Shown here in pieces: positions 23,932-32,429 of a stretch of DNA of 38,641 nucleotides (positions within the stretch are counted from its first letter, which is position 1; every line of letters starts with the position of its first letter). The stretch lies in NCBI GenBank assembly GCA_964572855.1, contig CAZNGF010000018.1, forward strand, positions 1-38,641. The letters are read 5' to 3'. The notes under the pieces were generated by a model. That model saw only the letters and a list, made by a program, of their open reading frames with translations, was not told the origin of the DNA and made no database searches. The DNA is from CAZNGF01 sp964572855 (GTDB taxonomy: Bacteria > Bipolaricaulota > Bipolaricaulia > RBG-16-55-9 > JAJCYT01). The translations under genes were made by a program, and so were the position numbers.

Positions 23932-24780
23932 GTGAATGTCTACGCGCTCTCGGACCTGCACGTCGACTACGCCGACAACCGCGCCTGGCTGGACGCGCTG
24001 CTGCGGGAGGACTATCGCAACGACGCCCTGATCGTGGCCGGCGACGTGAGCGACGACCTCGTGCTGCTGGAGCGGACGCTGTCTGATCTGAAGGCGGCGT
24101 TCGCGCACGTGTGCTTCGTGCCGGGCAACCACGACCTCTGGCTGCGCGACGGCGAGGCGCGCGATTCGTTCGAGAAGTTCCGGCGCGTGCTGCGGTGCTG
24201 CGCGCGGGTCGGGGTGCACACGGGGCCCGCCCGGCTGACGGGGGCACAAGAGGTCGCCTGGGTTGTCCCGCTGTTCGGGTGGTACGCGCTGCCCGAGGAG
24301 GGCGAGGACACGCTTTACGTGCCGGGGTCGGGCCGCGAGCTGTTCCGCTCGGTGTGGGCCGACCGGCGCCGCGTGCGCTGGCCCGCGGGCGGTCCGCGGC
24401 CGGTCGAGCGCTTTCTGGACTTGAACGAAGCCCACCTGCGCGACTACGACGCCCCCGTGATCTCGTTCAGCCACTTCCTGCCGCGCCGCGGCTTGCTGCG
24501 GCCGACGCCCGCCGAGCTGGAGCGCTACGCCGCGTTGCCCGAGCGGCACAAGCGCCGCGTGCGCTTCAACTTCTCGCGCGTGGCCGGCACACGCGGGTTG
24601 GAGCGCCAGCTCCGGCGGCTGGGCGCGCGCGTCCACGTCTACGGCCACCAGCACCGCAACCGCGAGCGCACGATCGACGGCGTGCGCTACGTCTCGCACT
24701 GCCTGGGCTACCCGCACGAGCGCGCGGGCGGGCGGCTGCTCGACCCGCGTGGCCCGGCGCTGGTTTGGGGGATAGAGTAG
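23932..24780 (+). CDS. Calcineurin-like metallophosphoesterase
   Basis: 282 residues, cytoplasmic. Metal-binding motifs in order: LSDLHVDYAD (7-16), VAGDVSDD (about 38-45), PGNHDLW (about 65-71), SFSHF (about 175-179) and VYGHQH (about 234-239). These supply the Asp, Asn and His ligands of a two-metal site. The substrate cannot be told from sequence. GTG at 23932 is chosen because a run of G ends a few bases before it and the fold starts at once; an ATG at 23914 would add six residues of low-complexity Gly. It follows tupB by 25 bases and may be in that transcript. Confidence 0.88.
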   Translation: MNVYALSDLHVDYADNRAWLDALLREDYRNDALIVAGDVSDDLVLLERTLSDLKAAFAHVCFVPGNHDLWLRDGEARDSFEKFRRVLRCCARVGVHTGPARLTGAQEVAWVVPLFGWYALPEEGEDTLYVPGSGRELFRSVWADRRRVRWPAGGPRPVERFLDLNEAHLRDYDAPVISFSHFLPRRGLLRPTPAELERYAALPERHKRRVRFNFSRVAGTRGLERQLRRLGARVHVYGHQHRNRERTIDGVRYVSHCLGYPHERAGGRLLDPRGPALVWGIE

Positions 24781-24829
24781 GGCTCGTTGTGCGGTCCCTA
24801 CTTGATTCAAGGCCAAAGCGGGAGGATGT

Positions 24830-25870
24830 ATGACCGAACTTCGCCTGGAACGTTTCGAGCCGTCAACGGCCCCGGAAGCCGACTGGGAGGCGTACTTCGC
24901 GTTGCACGAGGCGCTGCGCCGCGAGCTCCGTCCGCGCGACCCGCTCCCGTCGCGGGCGCTGGCGCGGCGCTGGCTGACCGATCCCGGTCCGCATCGGGCG
25001 TTCGTGCGCTGGCTTGCCCGCGACGGGTCGGCCGTGCTGGGTTACGGGCACCTCTCCTACGCGACGGAATGCGCGCCCTCGTACGAACGCAACCGCCACC
25101 TCGCCGGCGTCCACGTCGCGGTCGACCCGGAACGGCGCCGCAAGGGCGCCGGCACGGCGCTGTTGGCGCGCGCGGCGGCGCTGGCGCGGGAGCGGGGCCG
25201 GACCGTGCTGGAGGCCGAGACGTTCCACGACGGCGCGCGCGCCTTCTGCGCCCGCTGGGGCGCACAGGTGACCATCGAGGCGGCCGAGAGCCGGCTCTAC
25301 CTGGACGAGGCGGACTGGGAACGCGTCTTCCGCTGGTGCCGCCAGGTGCCGCGGCGCGCACCGGGCGTGCGGGTCGAGCGCTTCTCTTCCGTGCCCGAAG
25401 CCGACCTCGAGGCGTATTGCGCGCTCTACACCGAGGTCATGAACCAGCAGCCCCTGGGCGGGATCGAATACCGGCCGCGCATGACGCCCGAGAGCCGGCG
25501 GCTCGACGAGCGGCGTTTGCGGGACAAGGGCTTCGTCTGGATCACGCTGGTCACGCGCGAGCCCGACGGCGCCCTCAGCGGCCTGACCGAGATCGATTAC
25601 CACCCGGAGGAGCCCCACCACGCCCACCAATTGCTCACCGGCGTGCGGGAGGCGTCTCGCGGGCGCGGCCTGGGCAAGTGGCTCAAAGCGCTCATGCTGT
25701 GCCACCTGCGCGATCGCTTTCCCGAGTTGCGCTTCGTGGCCACCGGCAACGCCGACGTCAACGCGCCCATGCTCTCGATCAACCGGCGGCTGGGCTTCAA
25801 GCGTTATCTGACCGAGACGGCCTTCAAGTGGGAGGTGGCCGCGCTGTGCCGCCGGCTGGGGGTCGGGTGA
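24830..25870 (+). CDS. Double-domain GNAT acetyltransferase
   Basis: 346 residues forming two GNAT folds in tandem. The first acetyl-CoA loop is in 'VDPERRRKGAGTALLARA' (about 98-115), and the second in 'SRGRGLGKWLKALML' (about 276-290), each following the expected beta strand. The second domain ends with 'NADVNAPMLSINRRLGFK', a typical GNAT closing helix. Tandem GNAT proteins include mycothiol synthase and aminoglycoside enzymes; nothing here fixes the substrate. GGGAGGAT precedes the ATG at 24830. The gene lies 49 bases after the phosphoesterase gene on the same strand. Confidence 0.88.
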   Translation: MTELRLERFEPSTAPEADWEAYFALHEALRRELRPRDPLPSRALARRWLTDPGPHRAFVRWLARDGSAVLGYGHLSYATECAPSYERNRHLAGVHVAVDPERRRKGAGTALLARAAALARERGRTVLEAETFHDGARAFCARWGAQVTIEAAESRLYLDEADWERVFRWCRQVPRRAPGVRVERFSSVPEADLEAYCALYTEVMNQQPLGGIEYRPRMTPESRRLDERRLRDKGFVWITLVTREPDGALSGLTEIDYHPEEPHHAHQLLTGVREASRGRGLGKWLKALMLCHLRDRFPELRFVATGNADVNAPMLSINRRLGFKRYLTETAFKWEVAALCRRLGVG

Positions 25871-25990
25871 ATCAACCCAAAACTTTCCCGAGCGCCGCGC
25901 CAAATGTCTATTACGCCCCTGTTCCCTTGCAAGATTCGCCCTAGAATGGGTAAACGGGCAACCTCGCAGCAGGGAAAGGGGAAATCGTCC

Positions 25991-27376
25991 ATGTCCGATG
26001 ACAAGCGCGCTTCGGTGCGCCACCTGTTGCGGGTGGTGCTCTTCTGTCTGGCCTTGATCGCCGCGCTGCCGGCGGGGTCGATGAGCTTGGTCCACAACGC
26101 GTTCGTGGTGACCGGGGCGGACTTCGTCCGCGTCGACCCGGCGCAGCAGCGCCTGGGCAAGCTGCTGTTCTTCGACAAGGTGATCAGCGGCAACCGCAAC
26201 ATCTCGTGCGCGACCTGCCACAACCCGCTGGCCGCTACCGGCGACGGGCTCTCGCTTTCCATGGGCGAGGGCGCGCGCGGCCTGGGCGTGGCGCGCGACG
26301 CGGGCGCCGGCCCGGACGCCGTGCCCGAGCGCGTGCCGCGCAACGCGCCGGCGCTGTTCAACCTGGGCGCGAGGGAATTCCACATCATGTTCCACGACGG
26401 GCGCGTCATGGTCGACGCGCAGCACCCCGCCGGCTTTCGGACGCCCGCGGGCGACGACCTGCCCGCGGGGCTGTCCGGCGCCCTGGCGGCGCAGGCCATG
26501 TTCCCCGTGACCTCCGGCACCGAGATGGCCGGGCAAGCGGGCGAGAACCCGGTTGCCGACGCCGCGGCCGCGGGCCGCCTGGCCGGGCCCGGCGGCGTGT
26601 GGGACCGACTGGCCGAGCGGCTAAGGGCCATCCCCGCCTACGTCGCGCTCTTCGCCGACGCCTTTCCCGACGTGGAGGAGGCCGCGGACATCACGTTCGT
26701 GCACGCGGCCAACGCCATCGCGGCCTTCGAGGCCGGGGCGTGGCAATGCACGGGCTCGGCCTTCGACCGCTACAACGCGCACGACTTCCAGGCCATCAGC
26801 CCCAAGGCGCTGCTGGGGATGCAGCTGTTCTACGGGCGGGCGGGGTGTGCGAGTTGCCACGCGGGTCCGTTCCAGACCGACCACGACTTCCACGCCATCG
26901 GCGTGCCGCAGATCGGCCCCGGCAAGGGGGACAGCCTGCCGGGCTTTGCCGACGGGCGCGACGACTTCGGCCGCGAGCGCGTGACCGGGGACGAAGCGGA
27001 CCGCTTCAAGTTCCGCACGCCGAGCCTGCGCCAGGTCGCGCTCACCGGCCCCTGGGGCCACGACGGGGCCTTCAACGACCTGGAGGCGATGGTGCGCCAC
27101 CACCTGGACCCGCGCGCCTCGCTGGCGTCCTACGACCCGTCGCAGGCCGTGCTCCCCTACGCCCGCGAGTTGGAGGCGAGCGATTTCCTCGCCCACAACA
27201 CGCCCGAGCGCCGGGCGGCCATCGCCGAGCGCATCGAGCTGGACCCCGTGCGCCTGAGCGACGACGAGGTCGAGCTGCTGCTGGCGTTCCTGCACGCGCT
27301 CACGGACTTCTCGTGCGTCGACCTGCGCCGCGACGTGCCCGCCGGCGTGCCCAGCGGCCTGCCCGTGTTCGACTGA
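25991..27376 (+). CDS. MauG/CcpA-type di-heme cytochrome c peroxidase
   Basis: 461 residues, exported through an N-terminal hydrophobic segment (about 12-30). Two CXXCH sites, C73-H77 and C286-H290, lie in two cytochrome c domains, as in bacterial cytochrome c peroxidases and MauG. The family segments 'RLGKLLFFDKVISGNRNISCATCH', 'RNAPALFNLG', 'FRTPSLRQVALTGPWGHDGAF' and the C-terminal 'LLLAFLHALTD' are present. It probably reduces hydrogen peroxide with electrons from a small cytochrome, or oxidises a partner. The ATG at 25991 follows AAAGGGGAAA; an ATG at 25904 would add 29 residues ahead of the signal. Confidence 0.92.
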   Translation: MSDDKRASVRHLLRVVLFCLALIAALPAGSMSLVHNAFVVTGADFVRVDPAQQRLGKLLFFDKVISGNRNISCATCHNPLAATGDGLSLSMGEGARGLGVARDAGAGPDAVPERVPRNAPALFNLGAREFHIMFHDGRVMVDAQHPAGFRTPAGDDLPAGLSGALAAQAMFPVTSGTEMAGQAGENPVADAAAAGRLAGPGGVWDRLAERLRAIPAYVALFADAFPDVEEAADITFVHAANAIAAFEAGAWQCTGSAFDRYNAHDFQAISPKALLGMQLFYGRAGCASCHAGPFQTDHDFHAIGVPQIGPGKGDSLPGFADGRDDFGRERVTGDEADRFKFRTPSLRQVALTGPWGHDGAFNDLEAMVRHHLDPRASLASYDPSQAVLPYARELEASDFLAHNTPERRAAIAERIELDPVRLSDDEVELLLAFLHALTDFSCVDLRRDVPAGVPSGLPVFD

Positions 27377-27459
27377 CGATCGGATGCGCCCTCCCCCCGG
27401 TCCCGCCGCCGGAGGAAGGGCGCGTGCAAGGCTCAGTGCGTTGGAGTCGACATGCCGCG

Positions 27460-27630
27460 CTACGGCGGCGTGCGCCGGACGGCGCGCGTGCTGACCACGA
27501 GCTTGTCCCGGGTGGATTCGTGTACGCGAACGGGCTGATCGTTCATACGTTGCAGCGCGTGGAAGCCGGTCAAGAAGGTCGCGGCCAGGATCGCCAGTCC
27601 GACGACGCTGAACAGGGTGAGAGGCAACAT
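27460..27630 (-). CDS. Small single-pass membrane protein, 56 residues
   Basis: A short frame with a strong ribosome site (AAAGGAG about nine bases before the ATG at 27630). Residues 2-24 form one hydrophobic helix (MLPLTLFSVVGLAILAATF), followed by a basic, polar tail of about 30 residues ending in VRRTPP. The topology is likely N-out/C-in given the basic tail. I recognise no family. A tandem pair of GTAAG-N4-CTTAC type operators begins 57 bases upstream, the same dyad as in front of the NADH dehydrogenase, which suggests common control. Confidence 0.65.
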   Translation of the reverse strand: MLPLTLFSVVGLAILAATFLTGFHALQRMNDQPVRVHESTRDKLVVSTRAVRRTPP

Positions 27631-27686
27631 GGGAACCAACTCCTTTAGCTGCTCCCCCCATTATCCCCTTCCCGTCGTGGAATGCG

Positions 27687-27714
27687 GTAAGCGTGCTTAC
27701 GTAATCGCGCTTAC
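27687..27714. promoter_or_regulatory. Two abutting dyad operators of the ndh type
   Basis: GTAAG-CGTG-CTTAC (27687-27700) is followed directly by GTAAT-CGCG-CTTAC (27701-27714); the units abut with no spacing, so their centres are 14 bases apart. They match the dyads at 3040-3053 and 3074-3087. They lie between the small membrane protein (minus strand) and the mechanosensitive channel gene (plus strand) and could control either. Confidence 0.6.
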
Positions 27715-27828
27715 GAACGAGCCTTGGGTGAAAGCACCCGCGAGGATGGGAAGCACGACGCCCCCGCTGCGACTTGACGGTGCGCCGGCCCACGCGGCAT
27801 GATGGCCCCGCTGGCGGAGGGGGCAAGC

Positions 27829-29073
27829 ATGCTCGAGTTCCTACAAGGCTGGCTCACGGGCCACGGCCTCGCCCCGGGCGTGGCCGACCTGACGGCGCGC
27901 GCGCTCTTGCTGACGGCGCTGGTCGTCCTGAGCCTGCTGGCCGACGTGCTGGCCAAGCGGCTGTTGCTGCGGCTCATCCGGCGCGCGGTGGGCCGCAGCA
28001 AGACGACCTGGGACGACGCACTGCTGACGCACAAGGTGTTCGACCGGCTGGCGCACCTGGCGCCGGCGGTCGTGATCTACCTGAGCGCGCCGGCCGTGTT
28101 CGTAGGACTGCCCGACTGGGAGACGTTGGTGGCCAACGCCGCGCTCGTCTACATGATCGTGGTGGTCGTGCTCGCGCTGGACGCGTTCCTGAACGCCGGG
28201 TTGGGGATTTATCGCACCTTCGAGGTCTCGCGCCAGATCCCGATAAAAAGCTTCGTCCAGGTCAGCAAGGTCGTGCTCTACTTCCTGGCCGGGGTGCTGC
28301 TGATCTCGATCGTGCTGGACAAGACGCCGCTGTACCTGTTGAGCGGCCTGGGCGCGCTCACGGCCGTGCTGATTCTGGTGTTCAAGGACGCGATCCTGGG
28401 CTTTGTGGCCGGCGTGCAGCTCTCGGCCAACAAGATGGTGGCGGTGGGCGACTGGATCGAGATGCCGCACTACGGCGCCGACGGCGACGTGGTCGAGGTC
28501 GCGCTCACCACGGTCAAGGTCCAGAACTGGGACAAGACGATCACGACCATCCCGACCTACGCGCTCATCAGCGAGTCGTTCCGCAACTGGCGCGGGATGC
28601 AGCAGTCCGGCGGCCGGCGGGTCAAGCGGGCCGTTTACCTGGACGTGAACGCAATCCGCTTCTGCTCCGAGGCCGACCTGGAGCAATTCGCGAAAATCCA
28701 ATACATCCGCGAGTACATCGCGACCAAAAAACAGGAGCTGGCCGAGCACAACCGCGCGGTTGACACCTCGACGCTGGCCAACGGCCGGCACCTGACCAAC
28801 GTGGGCACGTTCCGGGCCTACGTGGACGCCTACCTGCGCCATCATCCGGCCATCCGCCAGGACATGACCTTCCTGGTGCGTCAGCTCGCCCCCGGCGCGC
28901 AAGGGCTGCCGATCGAGATCTACGTGTTCGTGGCCGACACGCGCTGGGCGCACTACGAGGCGGTTCAAGCCGACATCTTCGACCACGTGCTGGCCGTCGT
29001 GCCGGAGTTCGGCTTGCGCGTGTTCCAGGAGCCCACCGGGCTCGACTTCCAGCGGCTGGGGGAACGCAAGTGA
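27829..29073 (+). CDS. YbdG-like mechanosensitive ion channel (MscS family)
   Basis: 414 residues. About five membrane helices (within 5-190) lead into the MscS pore and beta domain: 'LLSGLGALTAVLILVFKDAILGFVAGVQLSANKMVAVGDWIEMP' in family form, spanning about 172-215. The C-terminal cytoplasmic part carries an insertion of about 60 residues ('IQYIREYIATKKQELAEHN'), typical of the YbdG branch. Such channels open under membrane tension and release solutes in hypo-osmotic shock. The ATG at 27829 is chosen because GGAGG lies about eight bases upstream; the ATG at 27799 is less likely. Confidence 0.9.
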   Translation: MLEFLQGWLTGHGLAPGVADLTARALLLTALVVLSLLADVLAKRLLLRLIRRAVGRSKTTWDDALLTHKVFDRLAHLAPAVVIYLSAPAVFVGLPDWETLVANAALVYMIVVVVLALDAFLNAGLGIYRTFEVSRQIPIKSFVQVSKVVLYFLAGVLLISIVLDKTPLYLLSGLGALTAVLILVFKDAILGFVAGVQLSANKMVAVGDWIEMPHYGADGDVVEVALTTVKVQNWDKTITTIPTYALISESFRNWRGMQQSGGRRVKRAVYLDVNAIRFCSEADLEQFAKIQYIREYIATKKQELAEHNRAVDTSTLANGRHLTNVGTFRAYVDAYLRHHPAIRQDMTFLVRQLAPGAQGLPIEIYVFVADTRWAHYEAVQADIFDHVLAVVPEFGLRVFQEPTGLDFQRLGERK

Positions 29074-29116
29074 GCCCGCTGCTGGCGGCGTCGCAGCGAA
29101 ACGCAAGGAGGTTCCC

Positions 29117-29590
29117 TTGATCAACCCTGGCGTCCTCAACTACACCTTGGACGGCCTGGCGGGCGCGCCCGTCGCGCTCTCCGGCCTGCTGGCCCGCGCC
29201 AGCGAAGCCCACTGGGACCGCCGCCCCGACCCCGAGCGCTTCACGCTGCGCGAGGCGCTGGCCCATCTGGCCGACTGGGAGCCCGTCTGGCTCGAGCGGG
29301 TCGAGAAGATCCTGAGCGAGGAAGACGCGACGCTGCCCGGCTACGACCCCGACGCCTTCGCCCGCGAGCACGACTACGCAAGCGCGGACGTAAGCGCGAG
29401 CCTGGACGGATACCGGCGCGGGCGGCAGGCCCTGCTGGCGCGGCTGCCGGACCCGTCCGATGCCGCTTGGAACCGCCAGGGCCGGCACGAGGAGCTGGGC
29501 GCGATGCCGCTCCATCAGCTGGCCCAGCTCATCCTGGGGCACGACGTCTACCACCTGCGGCAGGCGGCCGAGTGGCTCGAGGCCGGCTAG
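29117..29590 (+). CDS. DinB-like four-helix metal-binding protein
   Basis: 157 residues. The order of helices and the three-His pattern fit DinB/DUF664-like proteins: 'REALAHLADWE' (H near 51), 'HQLAQLILGHDVYHLRQ' (H near 134, 142 and 146). These folds bind a divalent metal and include thiol-dependent transferases. The start is the TTG at 29117, with AAGGAGG six bases upstream. It follows the channel gene by 43 bases and may be co-transcribed. The function in the cell is unknown. Confidence 0.82.
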   Translation: MINPGVLNYTLDGLAGAPVALSGLLARASEAHWDRRPDPERFTLREALAHLADWEPVWLERVEKILSEEDATLPGYDPDAFAREHDYASADVSASLDGYRRGRQALLARLPDPSDAAWNRQGRHEELGAMPLHQLAQLILGHDVYHLRQAAEWLEAG

Positions 29591-29615
29591 CGCAGGCCGG
29601 TCCGCGGAGCGGGCC

Positions 29616-30002
29616 CTACAAATACTTGGCCAGCACCAGCAGCGAGCCCGTCACAAAGGCCAGCACCCACCAGATGTAGGCGGCGCGCGAGTAGAGGTGC
29701 AGGCCGCGCGCGACCGCGGCCTCGCCCCCGGCCCGGGCGCGGTGGCGCCAGAGCAGCCCGGCGTCGACCAGCATGGCCAGCAGCGAGGAATAGCCCAAAA
29801 TCCCGTGCAGCGTGAACGGCGAATTGGACGAGCCCAGAATCATGAAGGTCGTGGCCACCAGGTCGAGCGCGACCCCGAGTGTGATGAAGACGAGCACGAC
29901 GTTGGTGACCCGGCGTTTGCGCTGTTCGGTCAGGACGGCCACGGTGTAGGCCAGCAGGGCCAGGATCACGATCCGCGTGCCCAGGGTGAGCAAGGCGTTC
30001 AT
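29616..30002 (-). CDS. Four-helix membrane protein, unknown function
   Basis: 128 residues. GGAGG lies about seven bases before the ATG at 30002; an ATG at 30050 would add 16 polar residues without a ribosome site. Four hydrophobic helices are visible (about 4-21, 32-53, 63-80 and 103-126), with a short basic loop ('RHRARAGG') before the last. No catalytic motif or family recognised. It converges on the DinB-like gene with 25 bases between stop codons. Confidence 0.75.
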   Translation of the reverse strand: MNALLTLGTRIVILALLAYTVAVLTEQRKRRVTNVVLVFITLGVALDLVATTFMILGSSNSPFTLHGILGYSSLLAMLVDAGLLWRHRARAGGEAAVARGLHLYSRAAYIWWVLAFVTGSLLVLAKYL

Positions 30003-30131
30003 GGCGTTGCCTCCAAATGCGGCTGCGTTGTTTTCACGGTTCGGGCGCATGATATGACCGACTGCACGGGGGCGTCATGACGGGAATCATCTGGATGGCT
30101 GCATTCGATCAGGTTCGGGGCGGGGGAGGAG

Positions 30132-30833
30132 CTAACCCACCAGTGCCGGGAGTTGGCCGATGTGGGCGATCACGTCGCACTCGGCCTCGGGGAAGAGCCC
30201 CTCGGGGTCGAGCAGGAGGGGCCTCATGCCCACCGCCGCCGCGCCTAGCACGTCGGCGAAGTAGTTGTCGCCCACGAAGCTGACGGCTTCGGCCGGGAGC
30301 CCGGCACGCGCCAGCCCCATTCGAAAGATGCCGGGGTCGGGCTTGGAGCAGCCCGCCTCGCGGCGCGTGATCACGAAGTCCAGGTAGGCGTCGAAGCCGA
30401 AAGCCCGCGCCCGCGCGGCGATGTCGTCGCCGTTGTTGGAGATCACGCCCAGCGCGAACCCGCGCGCTTTGAGCGCCTCCAGCACGTCGTAGCTCTCCGG
30501 CGGGGTCTTGAGCCCCTTGGGCAGCTTGACCGAGACCGACTCGACGCGCGCGGCGGTCTCGGCCGCGCCCCCGTCCAGGCCCATCTCCAGCAGGAGCCGC
30601 TCGGTGACGTGGACGTAGAAGCGGTCCGGGTCCGAGCCGAAGTGGGCGTAGTCCCCCTGGGACTGGCTGCCCGAGAAGTACGCGTACAAAAAGCGTTTCC
30701 CGTGACGAATCTGGGCGTTGGAGAAGTGCAAATCGAGCTGCGCGCACGCGGTCAGGAACGTCTCGAACACCGGCGGGTCGGCGTGCACCAGCGTCTCGTC
30801 GAAGTCGAAAAACACGGCGCGTTGGGAACCCAT
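30132..30833 (-). CDS. HAD-family phosphatase
   Basis: 233 residues. HAD motif I is DFDET (10-14), with the nucleophile D10 and D12; motif II is in 'GVISNNGDD' and motifs III/IV are 'KPDPGIF' and 'FVGDNYFADVLGA'. A helical cap (about 20-95) replaces the small cap of many relatives. The substrate is likely a small phosphate ester. The ATG at 30833 has no ribosome site; TATACT ends nine bases upstream, so the leader would be about three bases. Confidence 0.9.
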   Translation of the reverse strand: MGSQRAVFFDFDETLVHADPPVFETFLTACAQLDLHFSNAQIRHGKRFLYAYFSGSQSQGDYAHFGSDPDRFYVHVTERLLLEMGLDGGAAETAARVESVSVKLPKGLKTPPESYDVLEALKARGFALGVISNNGDDIAARARAFGFDAYLDFVITRREAGCSKPDPGIFRMGLARAGLPAEAVSFVGDNYFADVLGAAAVGMRPLLLDPEGLFPEAECDVIAHIGQLPALVG

Positions 30834-30842
30834 GGGGGCGTC

Positions 30843-30871
30843 AGTATAGGCCCGCCCGCCCGCGCGCACAA
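30843..30871 (-). promoter_or_regulatory. Promoter of the HAD gene (near-leaderless)
   Basis: On the minus strand TTGTGC (30871-30866), 17 bases, TATACT (30848-30843). The predicted start at 30836 leaves a three-base leader before the ATG at 30833. Confidence 0.6.
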
Positions 30872-30877
30872 TCCCGC

Positions 30878-30905
30878 TTGCGTTGTGCTCCCCAATCGGT
30901 ACGCT
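30878..30905 (+). promoter_or_regulatory. Promoter of the sulfite-oxidase-family gene (near-leaderless)
   Basis: TTGCGT (30878-30883), 16 bases, TACGCT (30900-30905). The predicted start at 30912 leaves a three-base leader before the ATG at 30915. It is back-to-back with the HAD gene promoter. Confidence 0.4.
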
Positions 30906-30914
30906 GACGAGGCC

Positions 30915-31988
30915 ATGACCGAGAAACATCCCGAATGGATCGTGCGCCAACGCAGCCCGCTCAACGGCGGCCCGCCGCCGCACCTGATCGCCCGCCAGCC
31001 GGTCACGCCGATCGAGTTGTTCTTCGTGCGCAACCACGCGCCCGCGCCCGCCATCGAGCCGGACGCGTATCGGCTGCGCGTGGAGGGCTTGGTCGAGCGC
31101 CCGCGCGACCTCTCGCTCGCCGAACTGAAGGAACTGCCCGCGGTCACGCTGGAGGCCACGCTCCAGTGTGCCGGCAACCGGCGCGACCAGCTCATGGCGC
31201 TGGAACACATCCCCGGCGAGGTGGGGTGGGGTTCGGAGGCCATCAGCCACGGCGTCTGGCGCGGCGTCCCGCTGCGCGCCGTGCTGGCACGGGCCGGCGT
31301 GCGGGCAAGCGCCCGGCACGTCGCCTTCGAGGGACTGGACGAAATCGAGCAGGGCGGGGCGGCCTTCGGCCTCGGCGGTTCGGTGCCGCTCGAGAAGGGC
31401 CTCGCCGGCGACGTGCTGCTTGCCTACGAGCTCAACGGCGCGCCGCTGCCGGCCGAGCACGGCTTCCCCCTGCGCGCCGTCGTGCCCGGCTACATCGGCG
31501 CGCGCAGCGTCAAGTGGCTCGGAAAAATCAGGCTGCAACGCGAACCGTCTGACAATTACTATCAGGCCCACGCCTACAAGCTGTTCCCGCCGGACGTGCG
31601 GGCCGAAACGGCCGACTGGGCGCGCGGCCTCATGCTGAGCGAGCTCTCGCTGAACGCCGCCGTGTGCGCCCCCGAGCCCGGCGCCCGCCTCAAGGCGGGA
31701 CGAAACCGCATCATGGGTTACGCCGCGGCCGGGGGGAACCGCACCGTCGAGCGCGTGGACGTCTCGGCCGACGGCGGCAGGGCGTGGGTCGAAGCCGAGC
31801 TGAGCGCACGCAAACCCTGGAGCTGGCGCCTGTGGTCGGTCGCACTCGACCTGCCGCCGGGCGAGCACGAGCTGGTCGCGCGCGCCTGGGACTCGGCCGC
31901 CAACACCCAGCCCGAGCTGCCCGTCTGGAACTTCAAGGGCTACATGAACCACGCCTGGCACCGCGTGCCCGTAACCGTTGTGCGTTGA
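30915..31988 (+). CDS. Sulfite-oxidase-family molybdopterin enzyme
   Basis: 357 residues with a molybdopterin domain (about 25-230) and a C-terminal immunoglobulin-like dimerisation domain (about 240-355, ending 'WNFKGYMNHAWHRVPVTV'). The molybdenum ligand Cys is in TLQCAGNRR (C85), and 'WRGVPLRAVLARAG' and 'GFPLRAVVPGYIGARSVKWL' are family signatures. The start has no Tat signal and no heme domain, so this version appears cytoplasmic, like some plant and bacterial members. It probably oxidises sulfite or a related oxyanion. The tungstate/molybdate genes at 22308-23906 could supply its metal. Confidence 0.92.
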   Translation: MTEKHPEWIVRQRSPLNGGPPPHLIARQPVTPIELFFVRNHAPAPAIEPDAYRLRVEGLVERPRDLSLAELKELPAVTLEATLQCAGNRRDQLMALEHIPGEVGWGSEAISHGVWRGVPLRAVLARAGVRASARHVAFEGLDEIEQGGAAFGLGGSVPLEKGLAGDVLLAYELNGAPLPAEHGFPLRAVVPGYIGARSVKWLGKIRLQREPSDNYYQAHAYKLFPPDVRAETADWARGLMLSELSLNAAVCAPEPGARLKAGRNRIMGYAAAGGNRTVERVDVSADGGRAWVEAELSARKPWSWRLWSVALDLPPGEHELVARAWDSAANTQPELPVWNFKGYMNHAWHRVPVTVVR

Positions 31989-32030
31989 GCAAGCGATCGT
32001 TCCGTTCAGTCGCGTGTCGTTGCCTCTCAT

Positions 32031-32066
32031 ATGACTTTCATCAGCCCGCTCGCTGATGGGGGTCAT
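32031..32066 (+). terminator. Terminator-like hairpin after the sulfite-oxidase-family gene
   Basis: Bases 32031-32045 pair with 32052-32066 as a 15-position stem: ATGAC/GTCAT and CATCAGC/GCTGATG flank three T-G wobbles. The loop is six bases, and TTCCCCC follows. It lies 43 bases past the stop codon. Confidence 0.65.
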
Positions 32067-32429
32067 TTCCCCCGGCGGGAAAACGCGTACCCTCAAGCCA
32101 GAATGCACTTCAAGGGTAAGAGGCGATCGCTGACCGCGTGGAGAGGGCTGCCGTGGACGTGGCTTTGACCCCCTCCACGGAGGGCGTGTCCCTCCAGGTC
32201 GATGCGCGCGGGGTAAGCATTCCCTCGGCGCGCTTTGCCCTTTTCCCCGGCTTGTCCCCGCCGTACCGGTTTAGGATATGCCGTCGTCGTCGTTTCAAAG
32301 GCAAGGGGGGCTGCAAGCTATGACCCCCCTATCACACGGGGTCCGGGGCCCCTTCGAGTTTCAACCCAAACGATCCACGCTAGCCACCGAGCCGGGCGGA
32401 TTCGGCTCCCGACGTGAGGGGGGGCGCAC
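32067..32429 (+). other. Long non-coding leader region of the amino-acid transporter operon
   Basis: 363 bases without a convincing gene. Contents seen: a GGAGGG/CCCTCC hairpin near 32178-32194, a GGGGCCCC palindrome near 32348-32356, and a GAGCC/GGCTC pair shortly before the GTG at 32430. A frame from GTG 32138 to 32323 shows coding-like third-base bias in its first 40 codons but lacks a ribosome site and has no known relatives to me, so it is not annotated as a gene. No clear -35/-10 pair was found. Confidence 0.5.

Noticed and set aside
30077..30283. Short plus-strand frame overlapping the HAD gene 3' end
   Set aside because: Arg/Pro/Gly-rich composition, overlaps a clear gene, no ribosome site.
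32138..32323. Possible 61-codon gene in the transporter leader region
   Set aside because: Some third-base GC bias, but no ribosome site, a run of four identical Arg codons near the end and no recognisable fold. Left as a remark in the intergenic entry.
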